Positions 33,434-43,998 of a DNA stretch of 64,000 nt are shown here, in pieces (the first letter of the stretch is position 1; every line of letters starts with the position of its first letter). Both the position numbers and the translations under genes were made by a program. The notes under the pieces were generated by a model. The model was not told the origin of the DNA and did no database searches. It saw only the letters and a list, made by a program, of their open reading frames with translations. Origin of the DNA: Pseudonocardia broussonetiae (GTDB lineage: Bacteria; Actinomycetota; Actinomycetes; Mycobacteriales; Pseudonocardiaceae); the NCBI RefSeq assembly GCF_013155125.1, contig NZ_CP053564.1:3107501-3171500 (forward strand), read 5' to 3'.

Positions 33434-34452
33434 GTGCGGGGCTCCAGGTGGCGGACCTCGTAGTTGCCGTAGCGGGTGCTGCCCGCGACGTCGGGGAACA
33501 CGCCCGCCTGCACCGCGGTGGTGAGCTGGGCCAGGTAGTCCTGCACCGTGTGGTCGACGGTGAAGCCGAGCCGCTCGGTGATCTTGGCGAACGAGACGCG
33601 GTAGTTGCGCGGGTCGGTGTCGCCCTCGCGGTAGGAGACCACGGCGTCGGGGACGTGCTTCTGCACCTCCTCGACGATCATCCGCTTGGTGAAGCACTGG
33701 GTGGTGTCGCCGACGTTGAACACCTCGCCGCGGACCTTCTCCGGCGCGGCGGTGAGCACCGTCATGACGGCCTTGGAGATGTCGCGGATGTGGCAGTACG
33801 GGCGCCAGGTGTCGGCGTCGAACACGAGCAGGTCCTGGCCCGAGGCGATCTCCCAGGCGAACTGCGACACGGTGAGGTCGAAGCGCATCCGCGGCGACAG
33901 GCCGTAGGCGGTGGCGATGCGCAGCACCGTCATCGACGCGTCGGTGGAGGCGGCCGACTTGAGCAGGTGCTCCTCGACCTCGATCTTCGTGCGGGCGTAG
34001 AGCGACTGCGGGTTGAGCTCGCTCTCCTCGTCGGCCAGCGTCGCCGAGTCGTGGATGCCGTAGTTGCTGCACGTGGAGGTGAAGACGAAGCGCTGCACGC
34101 CCAGGCCGTCGAGCGAGTCGATGATCGCCTTGGTGGCGTCGGCGTTCACCTGCTGCGCGAGCTCCGGGTACTTCTTGCACACCGGGTCGCCGACGAGCGA
34201 GGCCAGCATGACGACGTCGGTGGCGCCGCGGGCGGCCTCGGCGAACACGGCGGCGTCGCGCAGGTCGCCGCGGTGCAGCGCGACCCGCGGGTCGTCGAGC
34301 ACCGGGGCGAGGGAGAAGCCGTTGTCGTAGACGAACTGGTCGAGCACGCGCACCGAGGCGCCCGCGTCGAGCAGCAGGGGCACCATGACGGAGCCGACGT
34401 AGCCGGCGCCGCCGACGACGAGGACCGTGCGGTCAGAGAGGTCGAAGGCCAC
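33430..34452 (-). CDS. NAD-dependent epimerase/dehydratase (extended SDR)
   Basis: A 340-residue extended SDR acting on nucleotide sugars. The Rossmann motif VLVVGGAGYVGSVMVPLLLD, the catalytic Ser/Thr region RFVFTSTCSNYGI, YARTKIEVEEHLL (YxxxK) and WRPYCHIRDISKAVM with the family Arg-Pro are all visible. The group includes CDP-paratose/tyvelose and dTDP-sugar epimerases and dehydratases; the exact reaction is open. It lies 13 bp from the aminotransferase gene upstream and overlaps the amidohydrolase gene downstream, in a five-gene operon starting at 36335. Confidence 0.88.
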   Translation of the reverse strand: MAFDLSDRTVLVVGGAGYVGSVMVPLLLDAGASVRVLDQFVYDNGFSLAPVLDDPRVALHRGDLRDAAVFAEAARGATDVVMLASLVGDPVCKKYPELAQQVNADATKAIIDSLDGLGVQRFVFTSTCSNYGIHDSATLADEESELNPQSLYARTKIEVEEHLLKSAASTDASMTVLRIATAYGLSPRMRFDLTVSQFAWEIASGQDLLVFDADTWRPYCHIRDISKAVMTVLTAAPEKVRGEVFNVGDTTQCFTKRMIVEEVQKHVPDAVVSYREGDTDPRNYRVSFAKITERLGFTVDHTVQDYLAQLTTAVQAGVFPDVAGSTRYGNYEVRHLEPRT

Positions 34453-34465
34453 GAGGAAGATCCTT

Positions 34466-35626
34466 TCAGAGGGCCCCGGCGAGCGAGGCCACCACCCGCT
34501 CGACGTCGGCGGGGGAGAGGCGGGGGTGCAGGGGCAGGGTCAGTTCGCGGTCGGCGTAGGCGTCGGTGTGCGGGAGGTCGGCCTCGCCGTAGGCGTCGAC
34601 GTACCGGCTGAAGCGGTGCACGGGCGGGTAGTGCATCGAGCTCTGCACGCGGACCGCGCGCAGCCCCGCCATCACGGCGGTGCGGTCGGCGCCCGCGGGC
34701 AGCAGGACCGGCAGGATGTGCGCGGTGCTCGGGTGCCCCTCGTCGAAGGGCACCGTGACCTCGGGCAGCGCCCGGGCCAGCACCTCCCGGTAGGTCGAGG
34801 TGAGCTCGAGGCGGGTGGCGTTCCAGCCGGGGAGGCGCTCGAGCTGGACGATCCCGACGGCCGCGCGCAGCTCGTCCATCCGGAAGTTGTGCCCGAACTC
34901 GACGACGTCGTACCCGACGGCCCGGCCCCGGTCGCGGTCCAGCGTGCTCGCGGTCATGCCGTGCGCGCGCAGCAGGCGCACGCGGGCGAGCCGCTCCGGG
35001 TCGCGGGCGAGGACCATGCCGCCCTCGGCGGTGGTCATGTTCTTGTTGGCGAAGAAGCTGAACGCGGCGGCGTCGGAGTGCACGCCGATGCCCTCGGCCA
35101 TCCCGGCGACGTGCGCGGCGTCCTCGAGCAGGAGCAGGCCGTGCTCGTCGGCCAGCGCGCGCCAGGCGGGCAGGTCCATGAGGTAGCCGCCGTAGTGCAT
35201 GACGACGATCGCGCGCGTGCGCGGCGTGATCTTGGCCCGGGCGTCGGCCAGGGCCATGTGCGGCCGGTCCGGGCCCTCCAGGTCGACGAACACCGGCGTG
35301 GCGCCGGCGTGCACGACGGTGGCCGCGGTGGCCACGAACGTCATCGACGGGACGAGCACCTCGTCGCCCGCGCCGACGTCGAACGCGGCGAGCATGAGCG
35401 AGAGCCCCGCCGTGGCGGAGTTGACGGCCACCGCGTCGGCCGCGCCGTGCACCGTCGCGAACGCCTGCTCGAACCGCTTGACCCGCTCGCCCATCGCGAG
35501 CCAGCCGCTGTCGATCACCTCGGCCAGCGCCCGCTTCTCGGGCTCGCCCAGGATCGGGGCGCCGAGCTCCACCAGCGGCAGCTCGGTCACGTCGGTGGTC
35601 TGCACGTCAGAGGCCTGCGACGTCAT
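34466..35626 (-). CDS. DegT/DnrJ/EryC1-family sugar aminotransferase
   Basis: A 386-residue PLP-dependent sugar aminotransferase. LGEPEKRALAEVIDSGWLAM, VAVNSATAGLSLMLAAFDVG, VLVPSMTFVATAATVVHAGA, LLLEDAAHVAG (PLP-ring Asp) and FSFFANKNMTTAEGG (Schiff-base Lys) are in the expected order, and FGHNFRMDELRAAVG follows. It probably aminates a keto-nucleotide sugar made by the adjacent SDR. It overlaps the nucleotidyltransferase gene by 20 bp. It is not a close copy of the aminotransferase at 13315-14460. Confidence 0.9.
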   Translation of the reverse strand: MTSQASDVQTTDVTELPLVELGAPILGEPEKRALAEVIDSGWLAMGERVKRFEQAFATVHGAADAVAVNSATAGLSLMLAAFDVGAGDEVLVPSMTFVATAATVVHAGATPVFVDLEGPDRPHMALADARAKITPRTRAIVVMHYGGYLMDLPAWRALADEHGLLLLEDAAHVAGMAEGIGVHSDAAAFSFFANKNMTTAEGGMVLARDPERLARVRLLRAHGMTASTLDRDRGRAVGYDVVEFGHNFRMDELRAAVGIVQLERLPGWNATRLELTSTYREVLARALPEVTVPFDEGHPSTAHILPVLLPAGADRTAVMAGLRAVRVQSSMHYPPVHRFSRYVDAYGEADLPHTDAYADRELTLPLHPRLSPADVERVVASLAGAL

Positions 35627-36335
35627 CGCCCATCCCGTCCATGAGGGTCGTGAGCTGGGTCTGGGCGCGGCGGAGGTCCTCGATGCGCCCGATGTCGACC
35701 CAGCGGCCGGTGTGCTGGTAGGCGTTGACCGGCCGGTCCTGCTCCAGCATCACCGCCATGAGCTGGTCGAAGCCGAACGGCCCGGCCTGCGGGATGTACT
35801 CGAACACCTCGGGGCTCATGCAGTAGATCCCGGTGCTGACGTGGAAGGTCTCGGTCGGCTTCTCCTGGAACCCGACGACCCGCCCGTCCCGGTGGGTCAG
35901 CACGCCGTAGGGGATGTTCACCGTCTGCGGCGTCAGCACCACGGTCAACGGGCCGGCGCCCTTCTCGTGGAAGCGCAGCACCTCGGTCAGGTCGAGGTCG
36001 GTGTAGACGTCGGAGTTCGAGACGAAGAACGGCCCGTCGAGCCGCTCGCGCAGCGCGCTCAGCGGGCCGATGGTGCCCAGCGGCTCGTCCTCGCCGACGT
36101 AGTCGATCGTGACGCCCCAGCGGCTGCCGTCGCCGCAGTAGCTGCGGATCAGCGGTCCGAACGAGCTGACGGTGATGACCACCTCGCGCACGCCCGCCGC
36201 GGCGAACTGCTCGAGCAGGTTGTCCACCACGGTGCCCTCGCCGATCGGCATCAGCGCCTTGGGCAGCACGGTGGAGTACGGAGCCAGCCGGGTGCCCTTG
36301 CCCCCCGCCTGGATCACGGCCTTCAGGTCCCCCAC
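35607..36335 (-). CDS. Sugar-1-phosphate nucleotidyltransferase (RmlA/GMP-type)
   Basis: A 242-residue nucleotidyltransferase with LKAVIQAGGKGTRLAPYSTV followed by LPKALMPIGEGT (the nucleotide-binding loop and PK motif), GPFFVSNSDVYTDLDLTEVL (metal Asp) and VVGFQEKPTETFHVSTGIYC. It forms an NDP-sugar from a sugar-1-phosphate. The short length resembles the single-domain mannose-1-phosphate guanylyltransferase or HddC-like enzymes. GTG at 36335 has GGAG 5 bases before it. It is the first gene of the operon running to 30956, so it probably makes the activated sugar used by the following aminotransferase and SDR. Confidence 0.88.
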   Translation of the reverse strand: MGDLKAVIQAGGKGTRLAPYSTVLPKALMPIGEGTVVDNLLEQFAAAGVREVVITVSSFGPLIRSYCGDGSRWGVTIDYVGEDEPLGTIGPLSALRERLDGPFFVSNSDVYTDLDLTEVLRFHEKGAGPLTVVLTPQTVNIPYGVLTHRDGRVVGFQEKPTETFHVSTGIYCMSPEVFEYIPQAGPFGFDQLMAVMLEQDRPVNAYQHTGRWVDIGRIEDLRRAQTQLTTLMDGMGDDVAGL

Positions 36336-36410
36336 AACATCTCCGATCCCGTCGTGTGTTCGGTCGGCACGGGCCCCCGCCCGTGTTACAGCTGGTGCGA
36401 CCGCGCGCCG

Positions 36411-37619
36411 TCAGGAGACGGGCGTCGGCGTCCGGCGCGCCGGACCGGGCCGGTGCAGGCCCGTGAGCAGGTCGAGGATGGTGCGGGCCGAGCGGGAGAC
36501 GTCGAACGACATCGCCTGCTGCGGGCCCCGGTGCGCGCGCTCGCCGAGCACCGACGGATCGCGCAGGTGCCGCTCGATCGCCGCGCTGAGCTCGTCGAGT
36601 GCGCCGACGGGCACCAGGTCGCCGTACGCGCCGTCCTCCAGCAGGAGGTCGACGCCCGTGCCGCAGCGCGTGGCGACGATCGGCACGCCGACCGCCAGCG
36701 CCTCGAGGATCGTGAGCGGCATGCCCTCGGAGTTGGACGACAGCACGAACAGATCTGCCGTGGAGGTGATCGGGTACGGGTTGTCGACGTACCCCGCGAG
36801 CTCGACGGTGCCGCCGACGCCCTCCTCCGCGACGGCCGCCTCGATCTCGCCGCGCACCGGGCCGTCACCGATGATCACCAGGCGGTGGTCGACGCCCGCG
36901 GCGAGCACGCGCGCGTGGGCGCGCACCAGCAGCGGGAAGTCCTTCTGCACGCTGAGCCGGCCCTGGCCCACGACGACCGGCGGGACGCCCACGGGCCGCA
37001 GCGGCGTGCCCGGGTCGGGCTCGGCCGGCAGCCCGGCCTGCGCCCGGACCCGGCCCACGTCGATCCCGTTGACGACGACCCGGACCCGCTCGCGCGGCAG
37101 GCCGTTGGCCACCACGCCGGGCACGATGCTGTCGGCGACGCTGATCGCGAGGTCGGCGTGGGAGTGCACGAAGCGGGTGAGCGGCCGGATCGGGCGGGCG
37201 ACCCAGGTGGCGATGGCGTCGTCCAGGTCGGCCTGCACGAGCACCCCGAACGGGCGGCGCGCCAGCCGCGCGGCGACGTAGCCCAGCAGCAGACCGACGC
37301 CGGTCTCGGAGCCTGCGAGCACCACGCCGGAGCGCCGCGCGCGGCGCACGAGGCGGGCGAGCGCGACCGGCCAGGTCCAGCGGAAGCGGCTCCCGCGGGC
37401 GGTGAGGAACACCAGCGGCACGATGGGGTCGACGGGCGCGTGCGCCTCGTCCTCGACGTCCTGCACGACCGCGACCTGCACCGGAGCATCGATCATCCGC
37501 CACTGCCGCGCGTACTCCAGGGCCACGCGGACGCCGCCGTTGTCGCGCAGGGAGTCGGCGACCACCAGGACCGGGTTGTTCTCGGGGGGGTGGCCGTGGG
37601 CCCGCACCTCCGCCAACAC
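36411..37619 (-). CDS. Glycosyltransferase family 4 (GT-B)
   Basis: A 402-residue GT-B enzyme. VLVVADSLRDNGGVRVALEY shows the Gly-rich acceptor loop, VVVNGIDVGRVRAQAGLP the mid-linker, PVVVGQGRLSVQKDFPLLVR and RLVIIGDGPVRGEIEAAVAE the C-terminal nucleotide-binding half, and SSNSEGMPLTILEALAVGVP the E-x7-E motif. AGGAGG precedes GTG at 37619 by 2 bases and TTG at 37616 by 5. The same GGAGGATGTGTTG context starts the glycosyl-1-phosphate transferase at 7773, so TTG may be used in both. It is followed 75 bp downstream by the nucleotidyltransferase operon. Confidence 0.88.
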   Translation of the reverse strand: MLAEVRAHGHPPENNPVLVVADSLRDNGGVRVALEYARQWRMIDAPVQVAVVQDVEDEAHAPVDPIVPLVFLTARGSRFRWTWPVALARLVRRARRSGVVLAGSETGVGLLLGYVAARLARRPFGVLVQADLDDAIATWVARPIRPLTRFVHSHADLAISVADSIVPGVVANGLPRERVRVVVNGIDVGRVRAQAGLPAEPDPGTPLRPVGVPPVVVGQGRLSVQKDFPLLVRAHARVLAAGVDHRLVIIGDGPVRGEIEAAVAEEGVGGTVELAGYVDNPYPITSTADLFVLSSNSEGMPLTILEALAVGVPIVATRCGTGVDLLLEDGAYGDLVPVGALDELSAAIERHLRDPSVLGERAHRGPQQAMSFDVSRSARTILDLLTGLHRPGPARRTPTPVS

Positions 37620-37724
37620 ATCCTCCTGCACTCGGGCGATCGACTGCTCCCGACGGACCACTCGGCCCGCATCGACGCCCGGCAAGTGTGTCAGCCGAAG
37701 GTGTGAGGCTCGATTGAGGCTGTC

Positions 37725-38657
37725 CTAACTCGAGGTGCCCGCCGGAGCGCCCCGCCACAGCCCCGTGACGTAGGCCGCGTGCTCGGCCGCGAGCGCCCCC
37801 CGGCCGCGCGCGCGGGCCAGCAGGTACCGGGGCGCGTACCCCAGCGTGAGGGCCAGCCGGACGCCCAGGACGGTCGCGGCCGGATGGTGCTGGCGGACGT
37901 AGCGCACGAGCGACGCGCCGCGCAGCTGCAGCATGTGCGTCTTGCCCTCGCCCGAGCCGCCGCCCAGGTGCGGGACGAGCAGGTCGGTGCGGACGCGCTG
38001 GCGCAGCCCGGCCTCGCGGATCGCGCGGCCGAAGGCGACGTCCTCGTTGTAGACGAAGAACTGCTCGTCGAAGCCGCCGAGCCGGTCGAAGGTGGCGCGG
38101 CGGACGGCCATGCAGGCACCGCTGAGCCAGTCGAGCTCGATGGGCCTGCCGGGCACCGGTCGCGCCCACAGCCCCGCGGTGGGGAAGAGCTTGTGCGCGC
38201 CGACGGCGTGCACGAACGCGCGCCGGGCCGTCGGCTCCCACCCGCCGACGCCGATCTCGACGCTGCCGTCGGGCAGCACCGTCGTGGCGCTGACCGCGCC
38301 CAGGCCCGGGTCGGCCGCGACGTCGGCGGCCAGCGCGTCGAGGGTGGCGAGGTCGGGGGAGCTGTCGGGGTTCACGAACACGACGATGTCGTGGGTGGAG
38401 GTGCGGACCCCCAGGTTGGCGCCCGAGGCGAACCCGCGGCCGGGGCCGTCGAGGTAGCGGACACCGGGGCGCCCGGCCACGACCGCGGACAGGCCGTCGA
38501 CGTCGTGGGAGTTGTCGACGACGGCGACCGGGCGGCCCGGCAGCGCGTCGAGGAGCGCGCGCACGAGCCCCGCGCTCTTGTAGGCGACGAGCACGATCTC
38601 GTAGTCGAGGCCGCGCACGCGGGGGTCGGCGTCGGCGGCGGCGGGGTCGGCGGACAC
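37725..38657 (-). CDS. Glycosyltransferase family 2 (rhamnosyltransferase-like)
   Basis: A 310-residue GT-A enzyme. YEIVLVAYKSAGLVRALLDA starts the fold, VAVVDNSHDVDG and FASGANLGVRTSTHDIVVFV precede NPDS (the DxD equivalent), and LDWLSGACMAVRRATFDRLG leads to GFDEQFFVYNEDVAFGRAIR with the catalytic ED. This pattern is typical of dTDP-rhamnosyl or galactofuranosyl transferases. The gene is upstream of the family 4 glycosyltransferase on the same strand with a gap of about 105 bp. The donor sugar is inferred only. Confidence 0.88.
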   Translation of the reverse strand: MSADPAAADADPRVRGLDYEIVLVAYKSAGLVRALLDALPGRPVAVVDNSHDVDGLSAVVAGRPGVRYLDGPGRGFASGANLGVRTSTHDIVVFVNPDSSPDLATLDALAADVAADPGLGAVSATTVLPDGSVEIGVGGWEPTARRAFVHAVGAHKLFPTAGLWARPVPGRPIELDWLSGACMAVRRATFDRLGGFDEQFFVYNEDVAFGRAIREAGLRQRVRTDLLVPHLGGGSGEGKTHMLQLRGASLVRYVRQHHPAATVLGVRLALTLGYAPRYLLARARGRGALAAEHAAYVTGLWRGAPAGTSS

Positions 38658-38702
38658 GGACGGGAGGCTACCCGCGGGCGGTGACCGCCCCGGGGGCCGC
38701 CG

Positions 38703-39841
38703 TCACCCGAAGGTGCGCAGGACCTCCTGGCTCGCGTCGTCCTGGTCGAGGTTGCTGATGTCGCAGCCCCCGGTGCCGGGCTGCCAGGCCCAGGCCAGCG
38801 CGCCGGCGTAGCCGCCCGCGGTGTCGGTGTAGACCTCGGCCTTCTCGGCGATCAGCGCGGCCCGCGCGGCGTAGTCGAGGTCGCAGCCCTCGCCGGCGGT
38901 GATCCCGTACTCGCCGACGATCACCGGCTTCCCGCCGGAGTTGGCCCGCACGCCGGGGCCGTGGTTGGACTCGACCTCGTTCTCGTCGTACTCGTGCATC
39001 GAGGCGATGTCGACGCCCGGCGACTCGTGGACGTCGCGGAAGTTCTCCTCGCCGTCGAGCCAGTAGGGGGCCACCGTGCCGGAGGAGAACAGCCGGTCCG
39101 GGTCGACCGCGTCGGCCGCCGCACCCATCTCGTCGTGAACTCCCGCAGCGCCCCGCCCGCGTAGTCCGGTTCGTTGAAGTACTCGAACCAGGCGATCGCG
39201 GTCTCACCGCGGTAGCGCTCCAGCAGCGCCGTCATGTGGTCGCGGAAGACGGCGCGCTCGGAGGAGTCGGCGAACCACGCCTCGTCCTTGTCGTTCTCCC
39301 CGCAGCCGCCGATCGCGTCGTCGAGGGTGATCGCGAGGTACACGCCGTTCTCGCGCGCGGCGGCGACCGCGGCGTCGAGGCGCTCGGTGCTCCAGCCGTC
39401 GTAGAAGAAGAGGCGGACGGCGCCGTGGCCGTCGTGGCGCATCGAGGCGAACCAGGCCTCGACGTCGGCGGCCGACATCTTCTCCTCGTCGGTGCCGCAG
39501 TCGCCGGACCAGACGAAGGAGTTGTAGCCCAGGAACCACCAGGGCTCGCCGCCGCGCAGGATCCGGTCGCCGTCGACGGTGATCGCCGGCACGGCGCCGG
39601 TTGCGGGGGCGGCCGGGGGAGCGGAGCGGGCGGCGGGCTCGCGGGGCGCGGCGGCGGTGCCGGAGCGCGCGCGGGTGGCCGAGCCGGGGTCGTCGCCCGG
39701 GGCGCCGGCGGGGAAGCCGCCCGTCCACAGCTGCGCGGGCAGGACCACGGCCAGCACCAGGGCGACGACGAGCGCCACCCGCCGCCCGCGCGAGGGCGGG
39801 GCGGCGGGTGGCGCGGGTCGGACGTCGGTGGAGGTGGGCAT
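38703..39841 (-). pseudogene. GH5-like glycoside hydrolase, paralogue 2, disrupted by a 1-bp frameshift
   Basis: The N-terminal part (39841 to about 39137) has a signal-anchor (RRVALVVALVLAVVLPAQLW), a linker and the catalytic domain through IAWFEYFNEPDYAGGALREF. The C-terminal part (39128-38703) is in another frame and continues MGAAADAVDPDRLFSSGTVA through VIVGEYGITAGEG to AWAWQPGTGGCDISN. Compared with the intact copy at 39914-41551, where the plus strand reads GTCGTAGAACTC, this copy reads GTCGTGAACTC. One A is missing between 39136 and 39137 (the Phe-Tyr of REFYDEMG). The acid/base Glu and nucleophile Glu end up in different frames. It is a recent pseudogene or a sequencing error, because the rest is well preserved. 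Confidence 0.85.
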
Positions 39842-39913
39842 CGGGGTCCTCGTCGTCGGCGGCGGGCTCCACCCTGCGCCGCCCGGGCCGTCCCCGTGGG
39901 CGAACGGGGAGGA

Positions 39914-41551
<1,638 letters not shown>

Positions 41552-41807
41552 GAGCCGTACCTGCCTCTGCTGCATCCGGAGGTCCGGGTGCGGTCGATTG
41601 GGGGAGCAGGACCGACCATGCAGCGACGGTGACGGGTTCCCTAGCGATCTCCGTCGAACGAGGGACTCACGATGGGGGGATACGGAGCGCTACGTGTGCG
41701 AACCGTGAGCAATCGGCCGGAACGGTGACTCTCGGTACAGGAGTGGCGTGTGTGACGAGAGAGGCGACCCCGCGCCCGGCGGAGGCTCTCGGAGGCCGAG
41801 CGGTCGG

Positions 41808-42458
41808 TCACCGACGGTGGGCGGCCACCGCGTCGACGAGGTGTGCCGTACCGAGGACGACGGCCACCGCGGTCGCGGCTCCCCCGACCGTGTCCGTCGG
41901 GTAGTGGACCTCGATCGCGGTGAGCGCCACGCCGGTCCCGGCGCCGACCGCGACGGTGCCCGCGGCGACCGCCATGGCGTCCCACGGACGCCGCGGCGCC
42001 AGCACGTCGACGACGAGCAGCATCCCGGCCGCGGCGAGCGCCGTCGCCAGCCCGGTGTGCCCGCTCGGGAACGCGTGCTCGCCCCGGCGGCCGAAGCGGC
42101 GGCCGACGAGCGGCTTGAGCGCGGACGTCGCGACGCCCGTCAGCACCGGCCCCGCGACGGCGACGAGCGCGAGCCGCGGCCGCCCCAGCGCCAGCCCGGC
42201 CGCGGCCAGCCCCGCGGTCAGGGCGACCGCCCGGGCCGGGTCGCCCACCGAGAACACCCGCCACGCGAGCCCGCCCCGCCCGGCCGGGACGCGCTCGACC
42301 ACCGTGCTCAGCCCGTCGTCGAGGCGCCCGGGCGCGGTGCCGCCGGCGTAGCGCGCGCCCAGCCCGGCCGCGAGCGCTGCCCCGGCCAGCGCGGCCCCGG
42401 CGGCCGCGGGACGCAGCGACGGGCGCAGGGCGGGGCGGGAGCGGCGGGGCGCGGGCAC
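41808..42458 (-). CDS. PAP2-family membrane phosphatase
   Basis: A 216-residue polytopic protein. LKPLVGRRFGRRGEHAFPSG then HTGLATALAAAGMLLVVDVL gives the PSGH motif, and AIEVHYPTDTVGGAATAVAV the third PAP2 motif with His and Asp. Several hydrophobic segments surround them. It resembles the PAP2 protein at 996-1652 and may likewise dephosphorylate a lipid carrier or phosphatidic acid. GTG at 42458 is chosen as the first reasonable start downstream of the divergent amidase gene (50 bp gap); no strong ribosome site is visible, so the start is uncertain. Confidence 0.82.
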   Translation of the reverse strand: MPAPRRSRPALRPSLRPAAAGAALAGAALAAGLGARYAGGTAPGRLDDGLSTVVERVPAGRGGLAWRVFSVGDPARAVALTAGLAAAGLALGRPRLALVAVAGPVLTGVATSALKPLVGRRFGRRGEHAFPSGHTGLATALAAAGMLLVVDVLAPRRPWDAMAVAAGTVAVGAGTGVALTAIEVHYPTDTVGGAATAVAVVLGTAHLVDAVAAHRR

Positions 42459-42507
42459 CGCGGGATCGTCCCAGGGCGGGCCCGCGGGGCCGTGGTAGAC
42501 CTCACGG

Positions 42508-43962
42508 GTGACCGAGCCGCACGAGATGACCGCGCGCGACCAGGCCGCCGCCCTGCGCCGCGGGGACCTGGGCGCCGTCGAGCTGGTGGAGCACGCGCTG
42601 CGCCGGGTGGAGGCGCTCGACGCCGGGCTGGGCGCGTTCGTCACCGTCACCGCCGACCGCGCCCTCGACGAGGCCCGCGCGGCGGAGAAGAGGCTCGCGG
42701 CGGGCGGGGACGACCTCCCGCCGTTCCTCGGGGTGCCGACCGCGATCAAGGACCTGGCGATGACGGCCGGCGTGCCCACGTCGTTCGGGTCGCCGGTGTA
42801 CGCGGGCTGGGTCCCCGACGTCGACGACGACTCCGCCCGGCTGCTGCGCGCCGCCGGCACGATCAGCCTCGGCAAGACCGCCACCCCCGAGTTCGGGCTG
42901 CCGCCCTACACCGAGCCCGCCGGTCGGCCCCCCGCCGTGACGCCGTGGGACCGCACCCGGCTCGCGGGCGGCTCCAGCGGCGGTGCGGGCGCGGCCACCG
43001 CGGCCGGCCTCGTCGCCTTCGCCCACGGCACCGACGGCGGCGGCTCCATCCGCATCCCGGCCGCGGCCTGCGGGCTCGTCGGGCTCAAGACCAGCCGCGG
43101 GCTCGTCTCGCGCGGCCCGGCCGGCGGCGATCCGCTGGGCATGTCGGTGTCGGGTCCGCTCGCCCGCACCGTCGACGACGCCGCGGCGATGCTCGACGCG
43201 CTGGCCGTCGCCGTCCCGGGGGAGCCGTACCCGCTGCTCGCGCCGCGCCCGGAGACCTACCTGGCCGCCGCCCTGCGCGCCGCCCCGCGCCGGCTGCGGA
43301 TCGGCCGCTACCGCACACCGCCGGTGCCCCAGGCCGTGCTCGACCCGGCCTGCGTGACGGCCTACGAGCAGGTCACCGAGCTGCTGACCGGGCTCGGGCA
43401 CGAGGTCGTCGAGTTCGAGCCCGGCATCGACGGGTCGTTCCTGCCGGTGTTCGAGACGCTGTGGGCGGTGCTCGCGCACGGTCACCCGGTGCCGCCGGAG
43501 GCCGAACCGCTGCTCGCCCCGCTGACGCGGTGGTGGCGCGACCGCGGCAGCGCGGTGTCCGGGCCGGAGTACCTGGCCGCCACGCAGTCGGCGCTGGTGG
43601 TGACGCGGCGGGTCGTCGGGGCGCAGGCCGCCGCGGGCGTCGACGTCGTCCTGACCCCGATGCTCGCCCAGCTGCCGCGCCCGGTCGGGTGGTTCACCGA
43701 CGGCGGCGACCCGGCGGAGGACTTCGCGCGGCAGAAGCGCTTCACCCCGTTCACGGCGACCTACAACATCACCGGCCAGCCCGCGCTGAGCCTGCCGGTG
43801 GCGTTCGCCCGCCCCGTCGACGGCCCGGCCGACGGGCCCGAGCTGCCGGTGTCGGTGCAGCTCGTGGGCCGCGCGGGCGACGACGCGCTGCTGCTGGAGC
43901 TGGGCGCCCAGCTCGACGCCGCGTCCGGTCGCGACGCGGGCCGGCGGCCCCCGATGTGGTGA
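42508..43962 (+). CDS. Amidase-signature family hydrolase
   Basis: A 484-residue amidase-signature enzyme. The catalytic Lys is in GVPTAIKDLAMTAGVPTSFG, and the cis-Ser and nucleophile Ser are in LAGGSSGGAGAATAAGLVAF followed by THGTDGGGSIRIPAAACGLV-type sequence (here AHGTDGGGS). The C-terminal FTATYNITGQPALSLPVAFA is characteristic. Members hydrolyse amides to acid and ammonia; some are 6-aminohexanoate-cyclic-dimer hydrolase-like. The substrate is unknown, and the Arg-poor pocket cannot be interpreted. GTG start; it is followed 36 bp later by a MerR regulator on the same strand, which may control it. Confidence 0.88.
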   Translation: MTEPHEMTARDQAAALRRGDLGAVELVEHALRRVEALDAGLGAFVTVTADRALDEARAAEKRLAAGGDDLPPFLGVPTAIKDLAMTAGVPTSFGSPVYAGWVPDVDDDSARLLRAAGTISLGKTATPEFGLPPYTEPAGRPPAVTPWDRTRLAGGSSGGAGAATAAGLVAFAHGTDGGGSIRIPAAACGLVGLKTSRGLVSRGPAGGDPLGMSVSGPLARTVDDAAAMLDALAVAVPGEPYPLLAPRPETYLAAALRAAPRRLRIGRYRTPPVPQAVLDPACVTAYEQVTELLTGLGHEVVEFEPGIDGSFLPVFETLWAVLAHGHPVPPEAEPLLAPLTRWWRDRGSAVSGPEYLAATQSALVVTRRVVGAQAAAGVDVVLTPMLAQLPRPVGWFTDGGDPAEDFARQKRFTPFTATYNITGQPALSLPVAFARPVDGPADGPELPVSVQLVGRAGDDALLLELGAQLDAASGRDAGRRPPMW

Positions 43963-43983
43963 CACCGGCGACGCGGCGACGAA

Positions 43984-43998
43984 GGGTGACCTACACCC
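43984..43998. promoter_or_regulatory. Short inverted repeat before the merR gene (operator candidate)
   Basis: GGGTG-ACCTA-CACCC forms a perfect 5-bp inverted repeat with a 5-base centre. It lies directly before ATG 43999 and 18 bp before ATG 44017. MerR regulators bind dyads in their own promoters, but short GC arms occur by chance in this genome. Confidence 0.25.

Noticed and set aside
28913..33463. 1516-codon open frame on the plus strand opposite the flippase, ATP-grasp and amidohydrolase genes
   Set aside because: High GC removes stops on the antisense strand. The product is low-complexity with no motif, while the minus strand encodes recognised families with proper starts.
41576..41807. 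A ydaO-type (c-di-AMP) riboswitch upstream of the secreted GH5-like gene
   Set aside because: A GGGAACCCGTCAC stretch on the minus strand is reminiscent of one conserved piece, but the other conserved blocks (GGGGGACCC, GGGTGAATC) are not found.
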